Source of the DNA: Lachnospiraceae bacterium UBA3282 | GTDB taxonomy: Bacteria > Bacillota > Clostridia > Lachnospirales > Lachnospiraceae | DNA length: 64,000 nucleotides | Direction of reading: 5' to 3' | Assembly (NCBI GenBank): GCA_002361735.1 | Contig: DETS01000107.1 | Span: 1 to 64,000 of the forward strand | In this document: positions 24,155 through 33,675 of the stretch, piece by piece | Numbering within the stretch: position 1 is the first letter of the stretch | How the letters are laid out: each line of letters begins with the position of its first letter | The notes under the pieces: generated by a model | What the model saw: the letters and a program-made list of their open reading frames with translations, nothing else | Databases searched by the model: none | Told to the model about the DNA's origin: nothing | Program-made: the position numbers and the translations under genes

Positions 24155-26110
24155 ATGTGTGGAATCGCGGGATTTTGTAATTTCAGAGGGGACTGGCAGA
24201 AGAATATTGAGCGTATGTGTGATATGATGGTTCACCGCGGGCCTGACGCGTCGGGGGTGTGGGCATCTGAGGATCATCGTGTGGTGCTGGGACACAGGCG
24301 GCTTGCCATCGTCGATTTAAGCCCTGCAGGGGCGCAGCCCATGCTTTCCCGTGATGAGAGATATGTGATTTCTTATAACGGGGAGATTTACAATCATGGC
24401 ATGATACGCAAGAAATTATTGGCGGAGGGAAGGGTGCCGGGATTTCGGGGCAGTTCCGATACGGAGACGCTGGTGGAGGCGATAGCGGCCTATGGGTTGG
24501 CCGATACGTTAAAAATGGCAAAAGGAATGTTCGCGATTGCGTTATTCGACAGGCGAGAACATGCGTTATTTTTAGCTCGGGACAGGGTCGGCGAGAAGCC
24601 TTTGTATTATGGAATCTTAAAAGACGATTTAAGGAATGGGGAAAATGACGGAGCCTTCGTCTTCGCCTCAGACCTTCGTTCAATCACCTCGTTGGATGGA
24701 TTTACCAATTCGGTCAATGTAGATATAATGGGCGATTACATGCGTTATGGTTATATTTCGGCACCATTTTCCATCTATCGCGGGATTTGGAAGCTGGAAC
24801 CCGGCAAAATATTAAAGGTTAAATCACCTTTTGATAAAATGGAAGTTTTTACCTATTGGTCGATGATGGAAACGGCTGTTACGGGGCAGAAAAACCGCTT
24901 TCGCGGAACGGCTTCGGAAGCGGCCGATGAATTGGAACGTCTTTTGCGGGAAGCGATCGCCGGACAGATGGTGGCGGATGTGCCCGTGGGGGCATTTCTC
25001 TCCGCCGGAATCGACAGCAGTACGGTGGTCTCCCTTATGCAGGCTCAGAGTGCCGGTAAGGTGAAAACCTTCACCATAGGGATGTGGGAGGAGCGGTTTA
25101 ATGAGGCTCCCATAGCGAAGGAAATCGCGGCGCATCTGGGAACGGAACACACGGAAGTCTATATCACCGAGGAGGATGCCGGAAATGTGATTCCTTCTCT
25201 GGCGGGGATGTTTGGGGAGCCCTTTGCGGATTCTTCCCAGATTCCTACTTATCTGGTCAGCAAGATCACCGGAGAGCATGTAACGGTGTCGCTCAGCGGG
25301 GACGGCGGGGATGAGCTTTTCTGCGGATATAACACCTATTATTCTATTCCGCGCATTTGGAATAAGGTGCGGAAACTGCCGGCAGCCCTGCGGATGCCGG
25401 GCAGTGCTCTTTTGGGGGCGTTCTCGCCTGTTCTGGGCACTTCCGGTGCGGCAAGGGCAAGGCTTTTGGGGGCGCGTTCCGTTGAAGATCTCTATCTGCG
25501 TTCGGAGATCGGAGAGGGGCTTGACCTGATCAGGCATGATAACAGAGAGCAGGCAAATGATTTTGCCTCCTGGGATGCCGTGCAGTCGAGGGCTGCGGGG
25601 AGGACCTGGATGGACGATTATCCTGCGGGGCTGTTGGAAGACGAACAGCATAACCTGATGCTGATGGATCTTCTGATGTATCACCCGGACGATATCCTGA
25701 CGAAGGTGGATCGGACGGCGATGGCGGTCTCTCTGGAGACGAGGGTGCCTCTGCTTGATAAAGATGTGGTCGAGTTCGCGTGGACCCTGCCGCTCTCCTA
25801 TCGGAATGAAAACGGAGTCCGTAAAAAGATATTACGTGATATTTTATACCGCCATGTGCCCCGTGAACTGATGGAGCGTCCCAAAAAAGGCTTTTCCATT
25901 CCGTTGCATCAGTGGCTGCGGCAGCCGGGACTCAGAGAGTGGGCGGAGAGCCTGCTGGAACCTGCCAAGCTGAGGCGGCAGGGTTTGCTGCATGTGGCGA
26001 ATGTTGGAAAATTATGGGACGATTATATTATGAAAAATGTCTGGAGGCCGCAAATTTGGTATATTTTGATGCTGCAGCAGTGGTTGGAGGAAGAAAAAAT
26101 TAAATTGTAA
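24155..26110 (+). CDS. Glutamine-dependent asparagine-synthase-type amidotransferase (copy 2)
   Basis: This 651-residue AsnB-family enzyme has Cys2 (MCGIAGF), the glutaminase motifs YNGEIYNH and RDRVGEKPLYY, and a synthetase PP-loop LSAGIDSS at residues 282-289, with Ala replacing the usual second Gly. The ending is typical of full-length AsnB (RPKKGFSIPLHQWLR). It is only distantly similar to copy 1, so this is not a recent tandem duplication. The two could act on different carboxylates, such as two uronic acids, or one could make asparagine. Its 3' gap of 229 bases holds a promoter for the next gene. Confidence 0.87.
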   Translation: MCGIAGFCNFRGDWQKNIERMCDMMVHRGPDASGVWASEDHRVVLGHRRLAIVDLSPAGAQPMLSRDERYVISYNGEIYNHGMIRKKLLAEGRVPGFRGSSDTETLVEAIAAYGLADTLKMAKGMFAIALFDRREHALFLARDRVGEKPLYYGILKDDLRNGENDGAFVFASDLRSITSLDGFTNSVNVDIMGDYMRYGYISAPFSIYRGIWKLEPGKILKVKSPFDKMEVFTYWSMMETAVTGQKNRFRGTASEAADELERLLREAIAGQMVADVPVGAFLSAGIDSSTVVSLMQAQSAGKVKTFTIGMWEERFNEAPIAKEIAAHLGTEHTEVYITEEDAGNVIPSLAGMFGEPFADSSQIPTYLVSKITGEHVTVSLSGDGGDELFCGYNTYYSIPRIWNKVRKLPAALRMPGSALLGAFSPVLGTSGAARARLLGARSVEDLYLRSEIGEGLDLIRHDNREQANDFASWDAVQSRAAGRTWMDDYPAGLLEDEQHNLMLMDLLMYHPDDILTKVDRTAMAVSLETRVPLLDKDVVEFAWTLPLSYRNENGVRKKILRDILYRHVPRELMERPKKGFSIPLHQWLRQPGLREWAESLLEPAKLRRQGLLHVANVGKLWDDYIMKNVWRPQIWYILMLQQWLEEEKIKL

Positions 26111-26163
26111 CATAATAAATGCGGGTTGAAAAAAGTGGCGAAAATAAGGAAAACAATTGTTAT

Positions 26164-26192
26164 TTGCGAAAGCAAGAAAATAGAGATATGAT
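26164..26192 (+). promoter_or_regulatory. Putative sigma-A promoter
   Basis: TTGCGA at 26164-26169 and TATGAT at 26187-26192 are separated by 17 bases in the A+T-rich spacer after the second AsnB gene. The leader to the GT2 start at 26340 would be about 140 bases. No gene is seen in the spacer. Confidence 0.5.
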
Positions 26193-26339
26193 TTCATAAC
26201 GAGTGATTGCTGTAAAATAACATAGAAAACTGAGAAAAAATAAGGTCGAAATTTAGAATATCTGGCGATATGAAATTTGCGGAGATGTTTTGTGATTGCC
26301 GATGGCCGGATACGGATGGAGAAGAAGGGAGGAGTACAG

Positions 26340-27413
26340 ATGAACATCATAGAGCAGTATCGTCCGCCTAAAATAGAGCAGGAAGAACAAGCCGAATTAC
26401 TTTCCGTGATCGTTACCGCCTATAATATAGAAGCTTATGTGGAAAGGGGTGTCCGCTCCGTCTGCGATCAGACCTATCGCAATCTGGAGATCATTGTGGT
26501 GGATGACGGCTCCACGGATGCGACCGGAGAGATTTTGGACGGGATGGCGAAGAATGACAGGCGTATCCGGGTGATTCATCAGGAGAACGGGGGGCCTGCC
26601 CGGGCGAGAAACGTCGGGATTGCGAAAGCGGCGGGATGCTGCATCGGATTTGTGGACGGAGACGACTGGATTGACCCTGATATGTACGAGAAGCTTTTTT
26701 CTGCATTGCAGGATCAGCAGGCGGATATCGCTGTCTGCAGATACCGCCAGGTTTCCAAGACGGGAACTGTTGACGGTTCCATAGACAGAGCGGTTCTCTT
26801 TGAGGGGCAGGAGGCACTTGCGGCTTATGTGGAAGAACGGGAGGAGTTTGTGATCCAGAATGCTGCATGGAACAAGCTGTATCGCAGAACGGTCCTTGGT
26901 GAGAACCCGTTTCCCGAGGGCGTGTGGTATGAGGATATTATGTTTGCCACGAAGGCGCTGGCATGTGCCGGGCGTTGCATTTACCTTGACATTGCCCTGT
27001 ATAACTATATAATAGACAGAGAGGACAGTATCATGAATCGGCGGATCAATTCGCGCACGTTCACAGATCAGATTCCTGCCTATTATGAGAAGACGAGTCT
27101 GCTGCAAAATCTGGGCAGAGGGGATCTTGCCCTGACCCATGATTATTTTTTTTATAAGAGACTTTTGCTTTTTTATTGGGAACTTACAAAGACGGAAGAT
27201 GGCGAAAGCTATCGGATGCGTCTGGAAGAAATTCTGCGGCATGACAGGAAGCGGGCGGAGGAAGCCTTTGAAGTACCGCTTGCGGATCCGCGGGATCGAA
27301 AAAACCTGAAGCTTTTTTATCGTGCACCCGAGGCGTATTGCAGGAAGCTGCGGTGGGACGAGCAGGTGGCGATTCCTTGTAAGGCGTTTTTGAAGCGCCT
27401 CCTTCACAAATAA
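26340..27413 (+). CDS. Glycosyltransferase family 2
   Basis: A 357-residue GT-A enzyme. SVIVTAYNIEAYVERGVRSV begins the nucleotide-binding half, VVDDGSTD follows, and FVDGDDWID carries the metal-binding acidic motif. Residues after 200 hold the acceptor region with YEDIMFATKAL, common in capsular GT2 enzymes. ATG 26340 has GGGAGGAGT just upstream, so a longer in-frame start at 26277 is not used. It is related to the GT2 at 39536. The sugar is unknown. Confidence 0.84.
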   Translation: MNIIEQYRPPKIEQEEQAELLSVIVTAYNIEAYVERGVRSVCDQTYRNLEIIVVDDGSTDATGEILDGMAKNDRRIRVIHQENGGPARARNVGIAKAAGCCIGFVDGDDWIDPDMYEKLFSALQDQQADIAVCRYRQVSKTGTVDGSIDRAVLFEGQEALAAYVEEREEFVIQNAAWNKLYRRTVLGENPFPEGVWYEDIMFATKALACAGRCIYLDIALYNYIIDREDSIMNRRINSRTFTDQIPAYYEKTSLLQNLGRGDLALTHDYFFYKRLLLFYWELTKTEDGESYRMRLEEILRHDRKRAEEAFEVPLADPRDRKNLKLFYRAPEAYCRKLRWDEQVAIPCKAFLKRLLHK

Positions 27414-27433
27414 ATAACAGATGTTTGCGAAAA

Positions 27434-27492
27434 CTTCGGTATGGAGGAAAGGTTGAAAAATCAGCACAGAATGCTCCGGCATGGAGGGGAAA
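27434..27492 (+). repeat. Two TTCGGTATGGAGG-like leader copies before a GT11 gene
   Basis: CTTCGGTATGGAGGAAA at 27434-27450 and CTCCGGCATGGAGGGGAAA at 27474-27492 are related copies 40 bases apart. The second supplies the ribosome site of the GT11 gene. A similar string, CTTCGGCATGGAGAGAAAG, precedes the GT2 at 38496, and two copies 39 bases apart precede the GT4 at 7134. Confidence 0.5.
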
Positions 27493-28449
27493 ATGGTAAT
27501 CATACAGCTTGCGGGCGGCTTGGGCAATCAGATGTTTCAGTACGCCCTATGTCTGGAACTGGAAGCGCTCGGCAGAGAAGTAAAGATTGATGATGTGTCG
27601 GCATACGTACAGGACGCGCAAAGAAAACCGGCGCTTGCACCGTTTGGGATTACTTACGAGAGACCTACGAAAAAAGAAATGGAAAAGATGCTCGATTCCT
27701 CCATGCTGCCCTGGCAGCGGGTGAGGCGGAAGCTCTTTGGCAGACATAAGAAAGCTTATTTTGAAGAAAACAAGCTCTTTTTGCCGGAGGTTCTGGAATG
27801 GGACGACATCTATCTGGAAGGTTACTGGCAGTCGGAAAAATATTTTTGGAAGCAGGGAGATGTTCTGCGGCGGGTCTATGATACGAATAAACTCGTGCGG
27901 TATCTGACGCGGGAGGGCGTGTGGCAGCGGTGTGCCGACGGAAAAAGGTCTGCGGCACAGTATGCGATGGGAATCAATAACACGTGTTCTGTCAGCGTGC
28001 ACATTCGCCGGGGCGATTATCTGACTCCGGAAAATCAGGCACTTTTCGGCGGTATCTGTACGGAAGTATATTATATAGAAGGAATGCGCCTGATGCGGGA
28101 ACGCTTTCCGAAATGCAGCTTTTATCTGTTTTGCAACGATAAGGAATGGGCGCGGGAACAGTTTGCGGGACAGGAGGATGTCACTCTCGTGGATCTGCCC
28201 GGTGATGGAGAAGGCTTTGCGGAGGGAGATATGGATCTTGACTTTGCGGAGTTTGCGCTGATGAGTCGCTGCAAGCACAATATCCTTGCCAACAGCAGCT
28301 TTAGCTGGTGGGCGTCTTACCTGAATCCGAATCCCGAAAAGTTGATCCTTGCACCGGATCGATGGCTTAACAATATGGATTGCGGAGACTTTTACCGAGA
28401 GGACATGCAAAAAATAGGACTGAATGACCGGGATCGGATTGTGAATTGA
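27493..28449 (+). CDS. Alpha-1,2-fucosyltransferase-like GT11 enzyme
   Basis: This 318-residue GT-B enzyme should transfer fucose (or a similar deoxysugar) from a GDP donor. The N-terminus VIIQLAGGLGNQMFQYALCL is the GT11 start block, and SVHIRRGDY (about residue 168) is the GDP-binding motif shared with alpha-1,2- and alpha-1,6-fucosyltransferases. NILANSSFSWWASYLN is also a family block. ATG 27493 follows GGAGGGGAAA; an in-frame ATG at 27481 overlaps that ribosome site. Two further GT11-like genes lie at 30343 and 40607. No GDP-fucose pathway genes are in the window. Confidence 0.85.
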   Translation: MVIIQLAGGLGNQMFQYALCLELEALGREVKIDDVSAYVQDAQRKPALAPFGITYERPTKKEMEKMLDSSMLPWQRVRRKLFGRHKKAYFEENKLFLPEVLEWDDIYLEGYWQSEKYFWKQGDVLRRVYDTNKLVRYLTREGVWQRCADGKRSAAQYAMGINNTCSVSVHIRRGDYLTPENQALFGGICTEVYYIEGMRLMRERFPKCSFYLFCNDKEWAREQFAGQEDVTLVDLPGDGEGFAEGDMDLDFAEFALMSRCKHNILANSSFSWWASYLNPNPEKLILAPDRWLNNMDCGDFYREDMQKIGLNDRDRIVN

Positions 28450-28467
28450 GAGGGACTATATTATATT

Positions 28468-30252
28468 ATGAAGAAACACGATCGGGCGCAGGTGAGTCTG
28501 CTGCAAAAAATCGCATATCTGTTTGAACGCAGACAGCTCTGGCAGCTTGCGGGCTTGGCCGTCCTGATTCTGATCGGCGGTATTTTGGAGACATTGGGTG
28601 TTTCCATGATGCTCCCCGTGGTGGATGCGGTGATGGATTCGGATAAATTTATGCAGAAATCCTATGTGCAGAAGATCGCGGCCTTTTTTCATATTCAGTC
28701 TGCCAGACAGATCATTGTCGGAATGCTGCTCCTCATGATGGCTCTGTTTGTGATAAAAAATGCTTATCTGTTGTTTCAGATCTATGTACAGAATACCTTT
28801 GTCACCAGAAATCGTAACCGTATGATCAGCCGCGTGATGCGCGAGTTTTTGAACCGTCCGTACGAGGATTATCTGGGTGCCGATATTCCGACGGTATTTC
28901 GCTTGACAGACAGCGATATTCCAAATGCCTTTCAGCTTATTTTAGTGTTGATCCAGATGGTTACAGAGATTGTGGTGGCGGTCTCGATTTGTATTGTACT
29001 GGTAGTGGTGGTCAGCCCTCTGATTTCCATTGGCTGCGGTCTGCTCTTTCTTGGCATGACGCTCGTCATCACAAAGGTCTTAAAACCGCGCTTAAACGCG
29101 ATTGGGCGAAAGAATCAGGAGATTCAGTCGCGGATCGCCAAGTGGCGGATCCAGTCCATCTATGGTCTCAAGGATGTAAAGGTCCTGCATCGGGAAGAAT
29201 TTTTTGTGCGAAACTATTATGAGAGCGGCGCAATTGGTGCGAATGTAGCCAGAAATTACGCAGTGATGAATAACACGCCCAGGCTGCTGATTGAGACGAT
29301 TTTTATGGTGGCCATGCTGACCTTTATTCTGGTGTTTGCCGTGCAGGGAGGCGATTTTACAACCCTGGTTTCCAAGCTGACGGCTTTTGCGATGGCAGCG
29401 ATCCGTGTGATGCCCGCCACGAACCGCATCAATACCTATCTTTCGGAGATTGCCTACGCCCAGCCCTGTCTGGATTATCTCTATGAGAATCTGACGGAGA
29501 ATATGAAACAGGATGTGAATGGCAGCGTGACAGGTCTGTTGGGGGAGAAAAAAGAAGAAAAACCGCCGCTTACCTTGACGGATAAGATTTCCCTCGATCA
29601 TATCAGTTATACCTATCCGAATACGGACAAGCCCATTTTTACGGATGCGCACATGGAAGTGAAGAAAGGGCAGTCGGTGGGCATCATGGGGCCTTCGGGC
29701 GCGGGCAAGTCCACGATCGTCGATATCCTGCTGGGGCTTTTGCATGTGCAGGCAGGGACCATCACCTGCGACGGCAGGGATGTGTTTGAAAATTATCCCT
29801 CCTGGCTGTCGAAGATCGGCTATATTCCGCAGTCTATCTACCTGATCGACGAGTCCATCCGTGACAATATCGCTTTTGGTATCGACGCGGACAAGATTGA
29901 CGATAAGAGGATTTGGGAAGCGCTGGAGGAGGCGCAGTTAAAGCAGTTTGTAGAGGAGCTTCCCGAGGGGCTTGACACGACGATCGGCGACAGGGGCGTG
30001 CGTATCTCCGGCGGACAGAGACAGCGGTTGGGGATCGCGAGGGCGCTTTATTATAATCCGGAGATTCTGGTGTTTGACGAGGCGACGTCTGCTCTCGACG
30101 GCGATACGGAAACGGCGGTCATGGAGGCGATCAACAGTTTTCACGGCAAGAAGACGATGGTCATCATTGCCCATCGCCTGAATACCATAGAAAAATGCGA
30201 CGTGATCTATAAGGTGGAAGACGGAAAAATCGTGGAGACGTCACTGAATTAA
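28468..30252 (+). CDS. PglK/MsbA-type ABC flippase (copy 1)
   Basis: This 594-residue half-transporter has six membrane segments followed by an ATPase domain. Walker A GPSGAGKST is at about 407-415, the ABC signature SGGQRQR near 513 and Walker B ILVFDEATSALD near 530. The Q-loop SKIGYIPQSIYLIDES and the H-loop IIAHRL are present. The pattern matches PglK, which flips undecaprenyl-diphosphate-linked oligosaccharides, so export of a lipid-linked repeat unit is the likely role. It follows a GT11 gene by 18 bases. A second, related copy lies at 54099, and a Wzx flippase at 42806. Confidence 0.85.
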   Translation: MKKHDRAQVSLLQKIAYLFERRQLWQLAGLAVLILIGGILETLGVSMMLPVVDAVMDSDKFMQKSYVQKIAAFFHIQSARQIIVGMLLLMMALFVIKNAYLLFQIYVQNTFVTRNRNRMISRVMREFLNRPYEDYLGADIPTVFRLTDSDIPNAFQLILVLIQMVTEIVVAVSICIVLVVVVSPLISIGCGLLFLGMTLVITKVLKPRLNAIGRKNQEIQSRIAKWRIQSIYGLKDVKVLHREEFFVRNYYESGAIGANVARNYAVMNNTPRLLIETIFMVAMLTFILVFAVQGGDFTTLVSKLTAFAMAAIRVMPATNRINTYLSEIAYAQPCLDYLYENLTENMKQDVNGSVTGLLGEKKEEKPPLTLTDKISLDHISYTYPNTDKPIFTDAHMEVKKGQSVGIMGPSGAGKSTIVDILLGLLHVQAGTITCDGRDVFENYPSWLSKIGYIPQSIYLIDESIRDNIAFGIDADKIDDKRIWEALEEAQLKQFVEELPEGLDTTIGDRGVRISGGQRQRLGIARALYYNPEILVFDEATSALDGDTETAVMEAINSFHGKKTMVIIAHRLNTIEKCDVIYKVEDGKIVETSLN

Positions 30253-30342
30253 ATATCAAGCGTTATATAATATAAACACGGGAATCGGAAGCAGGGAGCG
30301 GCGGTTGGATGCGGCGGCTCGGAAGGACGAACGGAGGCACAG

Positions 30343-31365
30343 ATGCTGGGAATTGAGACACAGGAGGGTTTTGGTCTGGGAAATCAGCTTTTTTTCTATG
30401 TGACGACCAGATGTATTGCAAAGGATAAGGGTTATGCGTTCAGCGTTTTGGATCCTGAGCATTTTGCCAACAATATGCACAGCGACTGCGGGCTTTACTT
30501 TATGAATCTGGATATGGGCCTGCCTTCGAAAAAAGAAGATTATAAAAAAGTATTTTATGAGAAGGAGACCCGACTGTTTGCGGGAAATTCCAAGCATGAC
30601 CTGACGCATGGCATTTATGTTACGGACACGGACCGGGCGCTTTTTGAGGTAGAAGATGATACGCTTCTTTACGGTAATTTGCAGGCGGAGGATTATTTTA
30701 TCTCCCATAAGGAAGAAATCAGGGAGTGGCTTAAGGTAAAGCCTGAATATGACTGCAGGGAGTACAGTGAGGACGATCTCTGTATCCTGCATCTGCGGTG
30801 CAGCGATTATATGGGGTCCCCCGAGCTGTATCTGCGCAAGCGTTATTGGGTGCAGGGAATGCGGCAGATGAAAAAGATTCGCCCGGATATGCGGTTTATG
30901 ATCATCACCAACGATGTGCGGGAAGCCAATAAACTCCTGCCGGGGATTCCCGCCTACAATTTTGATCTGGCGAAAGATTACGCGATCTTAAAAAATGCTC
31001 ACTATTTATTGCTTGCCAATTCCTCGTTTGCCTATTTTCCGGCATTTAGCAGCGATACGGTGCAGTATATTCTGGCGCCGAAGTATTGGGCGAGGCATAA
31101 TGTGTCCGACGGTTACTGGGCTTCGGAGCAGAATATCTATGAAGGCTGGCATTATATGGACCGACACGGCAGAGTCTTTACGGACAAACAGTGCAGGGAG
31201 GAACTCGCCGCTTACAAAAAGTGTTCGAGGCGCTGGACGACTGTGAATGTGCGCCCGAAAGGGCTGCGGCTGGGTTTCATGAAGCTGCATGCACAGTATT
31301 ATTATAAAAAGGCGTATCTGTGCAAGATCGGCAGGGGTGTGATGAGAAGGCTGAGAAGACTATGA
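30343..31365 (+). CDS. GT11-like (fucosyltransferase superfamily) glycosyltransferase
   Basis: A 340-residue protein with the GT11-like start block EGFGLGNQLFFYVTTRCIA and a HLRCSDY motif (about residue 149) in place of the usual HxRRGDY. ANSSFAYFPAFSS matches the later conserved block. The basic C-terminal tail (about residues 290-340) may contact the membrane. It is more divergent than the GT11 enzymes at 27493 and 40607, so its donor may differ. GGAGG precedes the ATG, and the stop overlaps the next start as ATGA. Confidence 0.75.
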   Translation: MLGIETQEGFGLGNQLFFYVTTRCIAKDKGYAFSVLDPEHFANNMHSDCGLYFMNLDMGLPSKKEDYKKVFYEKETRLFAGNSKHDLTHGIYVTDTDRALFEVEDDTLLYGNLQAEDYFISHKEEIREWLKVKPEYDCREYSEDDLCILHLRCSDYMGSPELYLRKRYWVQGMRQMKKIRPDMRFMIITNDVREANKLLPGIPAYNFDLAKDYAILKNAHYLLLANSSFAYFPAFSSDTVQYILAPKYWARHNVSDGYWASEQNIYEGWHYMDRHGRVFTDKQCREELAAYKKCSRRWTTVNVRPKGLRLGFMKLHAQYYYKKAYLCKIGRGVMRRLRRL

Positions 31366-32909
31366 AGGTTTGGGAAAAAGCGGAAAATCTCTTAAGCGGC
31401 AGGCGGGCTGTGGTTCCGGCAGCAGGTCTACTGATCCTGTCACTGCTTCCCTTGCTTTTGCTGGGGAAATATAATGTGATGTGTATCGACGACTACGATT
31501 ACGGCAGACGGGTGCACGATGTCTTTGCGGCGACGGGATCCTTTTCGGCTGCCGTGCAGGAGGCGTGGCGGCAGAACATGGACTTTTATCGGGAGTGGCA
31601 GGGGACTTATATCTCCTGCTTTCTGATGGCAATGTGCCCCATGAACTTTCGTTATGAGCTCGCCTGGGTGGTGCCGATCCTGATGATCGGGATGCTTTCC
31701 GCGTCTTCCTTTGTGTTGGGGCGGCATATTTTGGTCAGATGGCTTGGCTGTGAAAAGGCGGGTGCGGCTTTTGCCATGGCGCTTTTGCTGTTCGTGTTCT
31801 ATCAGGTGATAGAAGCCCCTTTTGAAGGAATTTACTGGTATAACGGCTCTACTCACTATGTGTTGATGCAGTCTGTCTGGTTTTTTCTGCTCACGCTTAT
31901 TTCGGAAAGCCTGTGGGCGGAGAAAAAGGGGCGGGCAGTGCTTTGCTGTGCGGCGGCAGCGGTCCTGTCCGTGATCGTAGGCGGCGGCAATCTGGTGACA
32001 GGCTTACAGGCGGAAATCCTGATGGCATTTCTTGTCTGCTATGCGATCTTTCAAAAGAAGGATAAAATAATATATGGTATCATTCCGTTTCTCACAGGCA
32101 CGGCAGGATTTCTGGTCAATATTTTGGCGCCCGGCAATGCAAGACGGGCGGCGCTTGATGTGGATGAAGGCTATGGCGTGGTGAAGGCGGTCATGCTGTC
32201 CTTTTATCATATGGCGGTATTTGCGATCCGCTGGACGCCGGTGCTTGCGGTGATTACCTGGCTGGCGCTCCTGCCGCTTTTATGGCGGATGGCAAAGGCG
32301 GCGAAATATGATTTTTCTCATCCGTTTCCGGTGACGGCGGGGGCGTACTGCGTGCTTTCGGCAATGTTTACGCCCACCCTGTATGCGGTGGGAATGGCAG
32401 GCCTGTCCCGGGTGGATAATATTATTCAGGTGACCTACTATATAGCGGCGCTTCTGGTTACGACTTACTGGCTGGGATACTTTTCCCACAGGACAGCAGG
32501 AGGGAGTGAGACTGCGCAGGGCGGTGACGCTGAGAACGGTAAAACGGCGGCTGCGTTTGGTGCATTTCTGGAGCAGGCAGGCAGTCGGATGACGGCGGTT
32601 TGTCTGATCTTATTGCTGGCGGTGTGGGCACTGACGGCGGATAAAAATACTTATACGAGCATCTCAGCGCTGCGGTCTTTGGCGTATGGGGAGGCTGAGA
32701 CATTTTATGAGGAAGCCATGGAGCGTTATGCGCTCTACACGGATGAAGACTTGGAGGAGGTAGTGGTTGCGCCTTACAGTGCAAAGCCGCACTTATTTAC
32801 TTTTGATGATTTAAGTGAGGATCCCGGATACTGGCTGAATCTGGCAGTATCGAATTACTATCACAAAAGCAGCGTGAAGCGGATTGCGGGGCAGGGAGGA
32901 GCGGATTGA
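31362..32909 (+). CDS. Polytopic membrane protein, DUF6056-like
   Basis: This 515-residue protein has about ten to eleven membrane segments. The first external loop has IDDYDYGRRVHDVF followed by REWQGTYISCFLMA, matching my memory of DUF6056 proteins, which have the acidic DD pair expected of GT-C enzymes. EGIYWYNGSTHYVL follows, also characteristic. A role in transferring a sugar from a polyprenyl-phosphate donor outside the cell is inference. ATG 31362 overlaps the GT11-like stop by four bases. A shorter relative lies at 55871. Confidence 0.65.
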   Translation: MKVWEKAENLLSGRRAVVPAAGLLILSLLPLLLLGKYNVMCIDDYDYGRRVHDVFAATGSFSAAVQEAWRQNMDFYREWQGTYISCFLMAMCPMNFRYELAWVVPILMIGMLSASSFVLGRHILVRWLGCEKAGAAFAMALLLFVFYQVIEAPFEGIYWYNGSTHYVLMQSVWFFLLTLISESLWAEKKGRAVLCCAAAAVLSVIVGGGNLVTGLQAEILMAFLVCYAIFQKKDKIIYGIIPFLTGTAGFLVNILAPGNARRAALDVDEGYGVVKAVMLSFYHMAVFAIRWTPVLAVITWLALLPLLWRMAKAAKYDFSHPFPVTAGAYCVLSAMFTPTLYAVGMAGLSRVDNIIQVTYYIAALLVTTYWLGYFSHRTAGGSETAQGGDAENGKTAAAFGAFLEQAGSRMTAVCLILLLAVWALTADKNTYTSISALRSLAYGEAETFYEEAMERYALYTDEDLEEVVVAPYSAKPHLFTFDDLSEDPGYWLNLAVSNYYHKSSVKRIAGQGGAD

Positions 32910-32910
32910 G

Positions 32911-33663
32911 ATGAAAGAGAAGCTGTTTTTGCCTGATGTGACGCTGGCGGCGATGACCAGCGTAAACGTGTATGAGACGATCCGTGCCATGGAATACAGT
33001 ATGCGGGGGATCGACTTTGGCGATGTGGTGCTGATCACGCACAGAAAACCGCTCACCCTTCCCAAGGGGATACGATATTCCCACACTTCAAAATTAGATG
33101 ATATCGATAAATTTAACTACAAAATGGTGTATGAGCTGGGGGAGCATATTCATACGAATTTTGCGCTCATCGTGCATGCGGACGGGTTTGTCGTGCATCC
33201 CGAGAGTTGGCGGGACGAATTTCTAAACTATGACTATATCGGTTCTCCCTGGCCGCTGCCGCAGAATGACTATGCTTATCGGGACAGCAGGGGCGAGATC
33301 GTGCGCGTGGGCAACAGTGTATCGATCCGCAGTAAGCGGCTTTTGGATTTTCCCGGACAGGCGGGCCTTAAGTGGGAGAAGATGGAGGAGGATGATAATT
33401 ACAACGAAGATACCTTCCTCTGCTGTAAATATAAGAATGTGATCGAGGAGGCGGGGATGCGTTTTGCTCCGATTGAGGTCGCAAAGTATTTCGGGCATGA
33501 GCACATGATACCCGAGATCATGGATGTGGAGAAGCCGTTCCTCTTTCATAAATGGCGCGGCAGAAACGCACAGTATCCGCAGTTCCATAATCCGTGGAGA
33601 GTCAGGTGGCAGAAATGTAAGGACATTTTGCGGCCCCTGCTTTTCTGGCGTGATTCAGGTTGA
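32911..33663 (+). CDS. DUF5672-like putative glycosyltransferase
   Basis: A 250-residue cytoplasmic protein resembling the DUF5672 family seen in glycan loci of bacteria. VTLAAMTSVNVYETIRAMEYS is the start block, ALIVHADGFVVHPESW holds a DxD-like acidic site, and YIGSPWP and RVGNSVSIRSKRLLDFP follow. The EDNYNEDTFLC segment (about residue 162) is typical. The family is thought to be GT-A-like glycosyltransferases, but this is weakly established. AGGAG precedes the ATG at 32911. It lies between two membrane/GT genes and ends 12 bases before the GT17-like gene. Confidence 0.68.
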   Translation: MKEKLFLPDVTLAAMTSVNVYETIRAMEYSMRGIDFGDVVLITHRKPLTLPKGIRYSHTSKLDDIDKFNYKMVYELGEHIHTNFALIVHADGFVVHPESWRDEFLNYDYIGSPWPLPQNDYAYRDSRGEIVRVGNSVSIRSKRLLDFPGQAGLKWEKMEEDDNYNEDTFLCCKYKNVIEEAGMRFAPIEVAKYFGHEHMIPEIMDVEKPFLFHKWRGRNAQYPQFHNPWRVRWQKCKDILRPLLFWRDSG

Positions 33664-33675
33664 AAGGAATAACAC

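Noticed and set aside
30266..30271. A TATAAT box before the GT11-like gene at 30343
   Set aside because: No reasonable -35 box lies 16-18 bases upstream, so I did not list it as a promoter.
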